Positions 13,651 through 22,200 of a stretch of 48,382 bases of DNA are shown here, in pieces. The position numbers and the translations under genes are program-made. Origin of the DNA: a virus. The notes below the pieces were generated by a model. The model ran no database searches, was not told the DNA's origin, and saw only the letters and a list, made by a program, of their open reading frames with translations. The stretch spans positions 1 to 48,382 of the IMG/VR virus record IMGVR_UViG_3300048591_000863. One strand, written 5' to 3'. The first letter of the stretch is position 1, and each line of letters opens with the position of its first letter.

Positions 13651-13881
13651 TCAGGGAGCCAGCACCATCTCACGGATCGCCTTGTAGTCCGCGACCACCT
13701 GCTGCAGCGAGCGCGTCCGCAGGACCTCGCCGTACTCGAGGTTCGCCAACTTCGCGACGACCTCGACCGCCTTCTTCTCTTCCGCGCCGACCTGCATCGA
13801 CAGCCGAAAGCGCTCAGGTGCCGCCTTGTCGGCCGGCGCCCCAGCGCTTCCCTGTGGTTCCTCGCTTTCCCTTCCGTCCAT
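13651..13881 (-). CDS. Small ribbon-helix-helix-like protein (76 aa)
   Basis: Start ATG 13881 with GGAGG four bases upstream; the longer upstream frame is not protein-like. After a disordered N-terminus comes a strand ERFRLSMQVG followed by two helices (AEEKKAVEVVAKLANLE; RSLQQVVADYKAIREMV), which resembles the ribbon-helix-helix layout of small repressors. No diagnostic residues prove this. Lies between the lysis cassette and the recombination genes, where a local regulator would make sense. Confidence 0.5.
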   Translation of the reverse strand: MDGRESEEPQGSAGAPADKAAPERFRLSMQVGAEEKKAVEVVAKLANLEYGEVLRTRSLQQVVADYKAIREMVLAP

Positions 13882-13952
13882 GTCGCCTCCGGGTGAGTGA
13901 AACTGCGTGAACCCGGAAGCTACCGCGTGTCCCTGTGGACGCAATAGGGGAC

Positions 13953-14600
13953 CTACTGAGCCACGCCGACAACGAAGCCGAGCAGCGCCGCCAGCCCCGC
14001 GAACCACGTCGGGACGCTTTTCGCCGGCAGGAACGAGCTCTTCGGGTTGCAGGCATCAGGGGTAACACTCACCTGTGACAGTCCCACCCTCGCCCACGTC
14101 GGGCCCGTCACGGCGACCTCGGCCGACCGGATCCCGCCCGTCTTAGGGCCGCAACCGATCCGGACATCGAGCGGGATCGAGTCCAGCGCCACCGAGAGCC
14201 CCAGACGGGCCAGACCCGGGGCTCGAGGCAGCGAGGCGGTCACGGAGGCCGTCCACGGGGCGCTCCGGCGCTCCCACGAGGCACTCCGGACGCTGTCGCC
14301 AGGGTCAGCAGCGACCGGGACCGAGTCGACCACCACGAAGGAGTCGACCCGGACCACCGTCACCACCTGTGCCGCCGGCTTGTGCTTCAGCGCGCGATCG
14401 AGCGAGTCCCGTTCCCGCTCGAGCTGCATCGCGCGCAGCAGCCAGGTCTGCCCGTCGTGCCGCAGGGTGTCCCCTGCCGCCATCAGGGAGTCGGCCCGGA
14501 GGCCGTTGTTGCGCGCCGCGTCCCGGTAGAACCAGAGGAGTACTAACATCAGCGCGATTAGTAGCAGCGACCAAATCGGCACTCCCTTCTGGCCGCTCAC
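13953..14600 (-). CDS. Membrane-anchored i-spanin-like protein (215 aa)
   Basis: An N-terminal membrane segment (IWSLLLIALMLVLLWFY, residues ~9-25) is followed by a periplasmic helical stretch rich in charged residues (LLRAMQLERERDSLDRALKHK), the layout of Rz-type inner spanins. It is longer than usual and has a beta-rich middle plus a second hydrophobic segment at the C-terminus (WFAGLAALLGFVVGVAQ), so it may be double-anchored. The GTG start overlaps the stop of the lipoprotein gene (GTGA). Position right after the endolysin and lipoprotein supports a lysis role; the second membrane segment argues for caution. Confidence 0.55.
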   Translation of the reverse strand: MSGQKGVPIWSLLLIALMLVLLWFYRDAARNNGLRADSLMAAGDTLRHDGQTWLLRAMQLERERDSLDRALKHKPAAQVVTVVRVDSFVVVDSVPVAADPGDSVRSASWERRSAPWTASVTASLPRAPGLARLGLSVALDSIPLDVRIGCGPKTGGIRSAEVAVTGPTWARVGLSQVSVTPDACNPKSSFLPAKSVPTWFAGLAALLGFVVGVAQ

Positions 14601-15079
14601 CGCACGGTGACGATCCGGCTACGGGTCGTGACCGACGAGATCGAGAGCAGCTGGTACTTCCCGGCCTTGTTCGCGGCCACCTCCCGGACCTGCACCCGGT
14701 AGGTCGGAACCGCCTTGCCGGCGCCGAGGACGAGCGCCTCGTAGTTGAGCAGCAGCGCCTTCTTCTTCGGAGCGAGGATGACGACCTCCGTTGGGAGGCC
14801 GAGCGCATCCCGCGCCGCCACCACGACGCGCGACGGATCCGCCCAGCGCACGTCGGAGACGGTGCGATCGTACTCGATGCTCAGCCGGACGGCGCCGAGG
14901 TTCTTCGGGCCGTCGACCTGCAGGAGCGCGCCCTGCCGCGGCGGATCCTTCCGCCCCTGCAGTTGGCCGGCCGGCGCGCAGCTCATCAGCAGCGCCGCCA
15001 GAATCGCGGCGAGCATCAGGTACACCCACGTCGCGCTTGTCGCGTGTGGTGAGCTGGTCCTCGTTGGGATCGGGGTCAT
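14597..15079 (-). CDS. Lipoprotein, possible o-spanin (160 aa)
   Basis: Signal peptide with hydrophobic run (VYLMLAAILAALLMSC) and lipobox LMSC ending at Cys34, so it should be lipid-anchored after signal peptidase II cleavage. The mature part has basic Pro-rich sequence then beta-strands (LLQVDGPKNLGAVRLSIEYD), longer than classical Rz1. In context (endolysin, lipoprotein, membrane-anchored protein) it may be the outer-membrane half of a spanin pair. ATG overlaps endolysin stop (ATGA). Alternative: a phage lipoprotein for superinfection exclusion. Confidence 0.6.
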   Translation of the reverse strand: MTPIPTRTSSPHATSATWVYLMLAAILAALLMSCAPAGQLQGRKDPPRQGALLQVDGPKNLGAVRLSIEYDRTVSDVRWADPSRVVVAARDALGLPTEVVILAPKKKALLLNYEALVLGAGKAVPTYRVQVREVAANKAGKYQLLSISSVTTRSRIVTVR

Positions 15080-15606
15080 GTCGCCTTCCTTGGGGTGAGG
15101 TAGCAGAGAACCCGCTTCTCGTCGACCGCCTTCATTGCGACGGCGACGCCGTTCCTGGCGACGGCCGCACCCCCGACCGAGGTATTGCCCTCGACCGAGA
15201 GAATCAGGCGAGAGGCTGGGTAGATGACGGTGCGGATGATCAGGCCGATGTGCACCGCGTCGCGGCCGACGCCGTAGAGCACCACGTCGCCGGGTTCCGG
15301 ATCTTGGCCGGCCGGCCGGCGGAGCCCGAGGCCCTCGCCCTGGCGGAGCCACTCGTCGCAGCTGGCGTACCCCTTCGGCGTCCACGCGCCGCACTCGAGG
15401 TGCCAGATGCCAGCAGCCGAGGCACACCAGTAGCTACCAAGCGCAACGCCGGCGCGACGATTGTACTCGTCGATCCGGCCGGAGCGGTTGGAGCCCGGAG
15501 GCATCTCGCAGATGCCGATGTCGTGCATTGCGCGGTACACCAGGGCGACCCGGAGCGGCCCCAGCTCCGGATCCAGCCAAGGTGCGAGGCTACGCCCCGA
15601 GATCAC
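15076..15606 (-). CDS. CHAP-type endolysin (176 aa)
   Basis: Cysteine peptidase/amidase fold: Cys61 in GSYWCASAAG, His119 in DAVHIGLI and Asn141 in SVEGNTS form the expected catalytic triad. PEPGDVVLYG precedes the His as in CHAP enzymes. It would cleave peptidoglycan cross-links or the amide bond. No signal peptide, so it needs a holin for release. The GTG start overlaps the holin gene by 17 bases. Small single-domain architecture without a wall-binding domain fits a Gram-negative host. Confidence 0.8.
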   Translation of the reverse strand: MISGRSLAPWLDPELGPLRVALVYRAMHDIGICEMPPGSNRSGRIDEYNRRAGVALGSYWCASAAGIWHLECGAWTPKGYASCDEWLRQGEGLGLRRPAGQDPEPGDVVLYGVGRDAVHIGLIIRTVIYPASRLILSVEGNTSVGGAAVARNGVAVAMKAVDEKRVLCYLTPRKAT

Positions 15607-15943
15607 GAGCCGGCTTGGTGAGAGCGTTCGCGATCGACTTCTGCGTCTTGTGCGCCTTGAACCCGAACATCGCCGCCGCCGACGTGATAGCGGTCAGCAA
15701 GAGATTCAGGTCGCCCTGCGCGATCTGGGTGACGTCGCAATTCGGCGCGCACTCGAGCGCCGCGAACTTCACCTGGGCGGCGTAGTTGAGGCCGAAGTTG
15801 ACGACGCCGAGCACGAGCTGCGTGACCGGTGCCGGCAGGGACTTGAGCGCGGTGATCGCCTTCTGCAGCCCGTCGTAGGCGGGCACCAGCGCCACGCCGA
15901 CGACGAGCGCGATCATGTACGGAATGAAAGCGTCCAGGAACAC
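15590..15943 (-). CDS. Putative holin, three membrane segments (117 aa)
   Basis: GTG 15943 with GGAGG five bases upstream fixes the start; the longer frame upstream is low-complexity. Three hydrophobic segments are visible: FIPYMIALVVGVALVPAY, PVTQLVLGVVNFGLNYAAQ and LLLTAITSAAAMFGF, with a basic C-terminus (KAHKTQKSIANALTK), typical of class I holins. Two Cys in the second loop (LECAPNC). It is directly upstream of the endolysin. Would form the lesion that releases the endolysin. Confidence 0.65.
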   Translation of the reverse strand: MFLDAFIPYMIALVVGVALVPAYDGLQKAITALKSLPAPVTQLVLGVVNFGLNYAAQVKFAALECAPNCDVTQIAQGDLNLLLTAITSAAAMFGFKAHKTQKSIANALTKPARDLGA

Positions 15944-15945
15944 GG

Positions 15946-16296
15946 CTACCTCCGGGGAATCGGGGTTTGGAGATCGTCGCAGGGAAGGCCCGCCCCTTCC
16001 GCCGCGTTGCGGTCCCCTCGGCATTGCAGCCGAGCGATGGGAACCAGCAGGTCGAGGATGCGATCGCTGCGCACCCGGTCGCTGACGATCGCCTGCGACA
16101 CCACGCCGAGCGAGTCGGTAATGGTGCGCGACGTCGTCTTCAGGGCGGCGAGGTCGTTGCGCGCGGTCACGATGCCCGCGCCGGCCACGATGATGACCAC
16201 GGCCACCCCGCCCACCACCTTCACCTGACCAAGCCACTCCGACGCCCGCTTCAGCGGGGACTCGTCGGCGCGCCGGCGCCGCGGGAGCTCACTCAC
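15946..16296 (-). CDS. Single-pass membrane protein of the lysis region (116 aa)
   Basis: Start GTG 16296, overlapping the giant gene's stop by eight bases. A basic N-terminus (RRRRADESPLKR) precedes one membrane segment (VVGGVAVVIIVAGAGIV), then a helical tail with Ser/Thr, and two Cys in the C-terminus. It may be an antiholin, second holin component or spanin; not resolved. Confidence 0.55.
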   Translation of the reverse strand: MSELPRRRRADESPLKRASEWLGQVKVVGGVAVVIIVAGAGIVTARNDLAALKTTSRTITDSLGVVSQAIVSDRVRSDRILDLLVPIARLQCRGDRNAAEGAGLPCDDLQTPIPRR

Positions 16297-19200
16297 GGAA
16301 GCCTCCCGCCGCCCGTTCGGCAACCTCCCGCATCCGGGAAAGGATCGCGTCGCGCTGTGCTGCCGTGCCGCCCTGCTGTTCGATCCGGCGCAGCTCGCCC
16401 CGCAGCTTCGTCATCTCAGTCATTCCTCGGCGGAGTGGTCCGGCCTGCCCCTCGCTGGCCGGTCGCATCGCGTCGATCATCGCGCGGTGCTTGTCGTAAT
16501 ATGCCTTCGCGGCGAGCGGCTGGCCCTCGTCTCGCCGCTTCTGCCACGCCCGGTAATGGCTCTCGGCCTCGGCCTGCAGCTCGTAGAACTGGCTGATGGA
16601 TTCCCCACCCTCGGCCGGCACCCGCGAGAAGAGCCGGCGCGCCATCGGCAGCTTCGTCGGCAGCGGGTCCGACGTGGCCGCACTCGGCCGCTTCAGCGGC
16701 TCCACGCCGGCGAGCTCACGCCCTTCCTTCACGGCCAGGTCGGTGACGTCCGTCACCATCTTGCCGACGCTGCCGGTGTGGCCCCGGTACATATGCTCGA
16801 CCTTGGCGGGGCTGATGCCGAAGATCCGGCCGATCTGAATCGCCGTCTCGCCGGTGCGCGGCGTGAACTGGTCCGCCGGCGGCAGGCCCTCGACGCCACG
16901 CGGCACGATCGGGCGATCGAAGAACTCGCTCCGGTTGGCCCGGACCTCGGCCCACGGCCGCGTTGCCGCCATCCACGCCAGCGGCTCCCAGCCGCCGAGC
17001 GGGTTGAGCTCCTCGGTCAGCCGGCCGACCGCCACCTTCGCGGCGTCCGGGTTCTCCTTGAGGATGCTCTCGAGGATCGACTGCGGGAGCGTCCCGAAGA
17101 TCGTCCCCATCAGCGGCGTCTTGGGCAGCAGGAAGACCATCGTCGGCTTCCCGGTGCCGTAGCCATCCCAGCCGGCGCTGCGATCGTTGCCGCGGATGAT
17201 GATCGGCCACGCCACCGTCTTCTTCCAGGTCTCGATCTCGTCCCAGAGCGGGTCGTCCTTCTGCAGCAGGTAGGTCGCGATCGAGAAGAGCGTGTAGGTG
17301 CCGAGCGCCGTCGCGTAGCTGGCGCGCATCCGATCGTACTTCCCTTCCCCGGGCATCAGGTCCGCCGCCGGCGTCGGCCGCGCGAACGTCGCGACGAACT
17401 TCGCCGAGCCGCCCATCGTCGCGCCGGCGAACGGCACAAAGCGATTCACGACGCGCACGACTGCGCCCATCTTGGCGAAGTCCTGCGTCACTTCGCGGCC
17501 GGCGATCCCCGCCGCCACCGCCGCGTCCTCCTCGCTCATTCCCTCGGCGATCTTGTCCTGGTACACGGCCTTGAACTCGCCAATGCGGTTGCCCATCTCA
17601 CCCAGCTCCGCGACCAGCCGCATCGCGTCGACCGGGTGCTTCACGACGTAGGTCAGTCGGCCAAGGGCTCCGCGCTCGCCGATCATCAGGCGCTGGAACT
17701 GCTTCTGCAGCTCCGAGCGGTCATACGTCACCATCCCGGAGCTGCCGGCGCCGGCCTGCACGAAGCGCTGGAACCACGCATCCTCCTGCAGCCACGACGA
17801 CACGCCGCGCGCCATCAAGACACCCGGGACGCGCGCGGTGACGTGCTTCGACCGGGAGAAGACGGCCGCGGCGAAGGTGTCGCGCAGCAGGTTGATCAAG
17901 CCGAACTCCGGAGTACTCGTGACGCCGAGGCGGAACATCCGCGCCGGCGCGCTCAGGATCTGCTCGAAGAGATGCAGCTCGCCCTGCGTCGTGCCGGTCA
18001 GGACCTTGTACAGCTCCGGGCTCTTCACCTGGACCCACTTCAGCTGCCCGTTGACGCGCACGGGGAAGACGCGGTCCGCCTTCTCGCTCCCGCGCGGGCT
18101 CGAGATCTTCTGGTAGATCGCCAGCTTCTCGGCGAGTACTCCGATGTCCGGCGCGATCGCTGCCGCCTCCGGATTGACGAAGTCGAGCTCCTCCTTCAGC
18201 CACGCCCGCAGCTCGCCCTTCGTCTCAACGCCCAGCGGCGTGATCCCGAGGTTTGCCAGCTGCCGGATGATGACCTCGAGGGGGAACTCGATCTTGATCT
18301 CCGGGGCCGGGACCTCCTGGATGAAGTGTCCGGATCCCTCCATCGCGTTCGGCGACTTGAACAGCGCGAACTCGGCGAGGGTCTGCACCGCCCGGTGGAT
18401 CCGGACGTCCATCAGCGTCCGGAACACGTCGGTCATCAGCGTCTCGCGCGGGTCGCGGATCTGCAGGTCGCTTCCCTTGATCCGCTTCAGCCCCGTCGAC
18501 GACACGCTGGCGCTCCCGCCGCGCGCGCCATCCTCGTGCTCGAGTACTCGCTCGAAGGAGATATAGAACTTGTTGGCCCGGGAGATCTTCTTGATCTCGT
18601 CCTTCGTGAGCTTCGTGCCGTAGCGGTAGACGAGCTCCGCCACCTTGTTCTCCCAGACGATCTCGCCGGCGGCGCGGAACTCCTGCTGCGCGGCCTCGTT
18701 GGTGAGCTCGAGCGCGTCCTTCACGTCGAAGCCGGAGTCGACGCCGCGCGCGTGGAGCTCGAGGACGCGCATCGCCACCAGATACCGGATGAAATCGCGG
18801 TGCCGCTCGACGGGAATAAGGTCGAACGCGCTCTTCAGCGGCCGGGTGATCCGCTTGATGCTGCCGATCTCCGGCGCTACCCAGCCGCGCTTGATGACGT
18901 CGACCGCCTGGTCGGCGACGCCCTTCGTCAGCTGCATAAGCCACGAGATGTTCTGGGCCGGCGAGAGCGCCTTCCCCTTCCGCGTGACGGCGAGGCGCAT
19001 GACTTCGCGCACCGCCTGATTGTCGTCGATGAACAGGTGCACCAGCTGGTTCGCCGTGGGCAGGCCGCGACGCTTGGCCTTCTCCGAGATCATCGACGCG
19101 AAGCGGCGCGCGGGGCTGCTCTCCTTGTGGCGCTTCAGCTCGAGCTGCGCAACCTTGAGCGCCTGGTAGAGCTCCGGCTCGCGCTTGAAGACCTCGTCCA

Positions 19201-22200
19201 TCACCTTCGAGAACTCCGGCGCCTTCTCGGCCAGCACATCCGGATCCGTCACGAAGAAGCCGACCCACTCCGCAATGCCCTCTTCGCCGTAGCCGGCTCC
19301 CGGCTTCCGCGCGCCGTAGAGGTCGGTGCCCATCTTGTTCAGCTCCTGCACGGCCTCCTTCGAGAGCTTGATCTTGCCGGCGAGGCTGCTCGGCGTCGTG
19401 CGCGTCGGCCAGCCGAGGAACTTCTTCGAGATGTAGTGGCCGGCCTCGTGCGCGGCCGTCTTCAGCTTGCCGCTATCCCACCGCACCAGCCGGATGTTCT
19501 CGAAGAAGAGATTGTACCAGCCCAGCGCCTTGCGCTGCGCGAACTTGCCGCGGCCGGACTCGCCCCAGATCCCCATCGCGTCGTAGAGGTTCTTCGCGAT
19601 CTGGCGCACCGACTGGACATCGGTGTCCTCCCGGCTGCGCTTCGCGCCGGTCAGCTTGCGCCAGGTGCGACCGGCCTCGGTCGCCTGATTGGCCGGGTTG
19701 AAGAGCGACTCCTGCCGATAGCCGCCCTCGTCGAGTGCGGTGTCTTCCTCGGCATCCTGCTGCAGCTGCTCCGCTTCGCTCAGCTCGAGCTCCGCCTGCT
19801 CGATCTCCCGGGTCGCCTCGGCCTCGAGGCGCTCGAGTACTTGCTGCCGCAGCTCGTCGCCGGTGGACTCGGCGCGGAGGCGCTTCAGCTCCTCGAGCGT
19901 CCCCTCCGCGTCCTCGATGACGTCCCGGATGAAATCCGACTGCAGCGGGTCGGCCATCGCCGCCGCCTCGTCGGGATTGGTGGCGTTGCCCAGCTCGTCA
20001 CGCCGGCGCGCGAACTCCTCGGCCGTGATCTTCCCGGCCTCGCGGTCGCCCTCGAGCTGGCGCTGCCGGCGCGCGATCTCGGCCTCGCGCTTCTGGGTCC
20101 GCTCCTGGCGGTTCCCCATCTCGTCGGCGCCGAACATCTGGCCCTGCCCGCCGCGGTCGACCTGGTCCATTCCGCCGAACAGGTCCGGCGAGAAGAGCGC
20201 GTCCTGATTCGGGTCGGTGGAGTCCCGGCTCTCCTCGTCTACGGCGCCTTCGGATCGAACCGCAGCCCCGCCTTCCCCGGCTTCCTCCGCAGCAGCCCCG
20301 CCTCGTCCAGCTTCCGGGTTTCCTCGATCGCTGCGTCCAGCGCCTCCTTCGGCAGCGGTGCGTTCGGCGAGGAGGGCTTCGGTGACGGCGTCTTGGATTT
20401 CACGAGCGACCCCCTTCGGCGACTCGCCCTGCGCAACGCGCCGAGCGGCCTCGGTGATAAGGCGCGCGACTTCGCCGCCTCGAGTGTACAGACGATCAAA
20501 CAGCTCCTCGACGGCCGCGCTGTCGGCCGCGCGCTGCGTGGCGGCTTCCTTGTCGATCTTCGTCCCGCCGGCGCCCTCGAGCGCCGTCGCGCGATCGCCC
20601 TTGGTAATGAACCCGAACAGCCGGCGATCCTTGGCGAGATTGCTCTTCAGCGCCGCGGCGACCTGCGCGCGCGGGACGTAGAGCCCGGTGCTCGACTCCT
20701 CTTCCCCGAAGAGCGAGTCCTGCGTGACGGTCTCGCTGCCGGCGACCTCGATCTGGCGCGCCACTTCCCGGACCTCGGCCTGCGTCATCCGCCCCTTGGC
20801 GCCGCGCACCACCTGCACGGCTTCGCGCTGGCGCTCCGGGTCGGTGATCATCTCGCCGATCGCCGCCGCGTGACCCTCGTCGAGCTTGCCGGTGGCGACC
20901 TGGGCAAAGAGATCCGGCGCCAGCTTCGACAGCGAGACGCCCTTCTTGGCGAGATCGCCGCGGATCGAGACGCCGCGGTTCTCGAGATCCTCCTGCGTCG
21001 CCCCGGTGTCCCGGAGGAACTTCGCGACGTCGGTCGCGGTGCCCCGGCCCTCGGCGATGTTGATGAAGGCGCCGGTCGCGCGCGCGGCCTCCGGCGTCGT
21101 GGCGAAGACGTAGCGCACGTTCACGCCGTCGACGCCGAGCCGCTTCGCCAGCTCGAGGCGGTGGTGGCCGTTGACGACGACCGTCTCGCCGCTCTCCGGG
21201 TCCTTCCAGACCGAGATGACGCCGGCGAGATCCTCGTTCCACGTCTTGACGCCCTTGAGCTCCTGGCCGGTGCCCGTCTCCGGGTCGACGTTGCTCTTGA
21301 ACTGCATCTGGTCCGGCCGGCTGACGATGTCGGCCGGGGCCATCCGCACGATCGACTTCGGCACGTCGTTGGCCGGGAGCTCCATCGGCTTGCTCTGCCG
21401 CTCCTTCGGCCGGTTCCGCTTGTACTCAGCGAGGCGCGCCGTCGCGTCGGTCCAGTTGCTCGCCACCGCCCCGCCGAGGCGGTTCGCGAAGCCGGACTCG
21501 CCGATCGGGTGATCCCCCATCAGCTCACGCGCCCGCGAGACCAGCTGCTCGCCGAGCCCCTTCGGCACCACGGCCGAGAACTCGTCCCCGCCGTGGCGGT
21601 ACAGGTTGCGCGGGTCGATGCCGAGCTCGTCCGCCGCCTGAGCGATCGCCGTCGACGCCCGCTGCAGCATCGCGTCCCCGGCCGGTTCGCCCTCGGTGTT
21701 GTTCCGGACGCCCAGCGCCTCGAGGTCCATCGCGACCACGTCGACGTCTTCCTTGTCCTGCTCGACGCGCTTCAGGTGGCCCTGCTGCGCCCGCTTGTTG
21801 CCCAGCCCGGTCAGGGGGTCGGTGTTCGCTTCCTTCTCGAGCGCGCGGCGCTCCTGCTCGAGCTGCTGGATCTTCTCCTGCGGCGTAATCGGCCCCTGGG
21901 CGCCCTCTGGGAGCTCCGGGGGCGCTTCTGGGGGTGCAACCTCTGGGGGCGGCTCGTGCGAGCCGGGAGGCACCTCCACGGCCGGCGGCACCGCGCCCGC
22001 GGCGGCGCTGGCCCGCTGCATCTCGTCGAGGGCGGCGCGCCGTTCGATGCTCTTCCCGGTCAGGGACTTCGCGACCCGGCTGGCGACCTCGGTCCCGGCG
22101 CTCACCGTGGCACCGCCGACCGCGCCCTGGATGGCGGCTTCCTTGCCCCGGCTCAACAGCTCCGAGACGCTGAAATCGTCTTCCGGCGTGGCGTAGCGGG

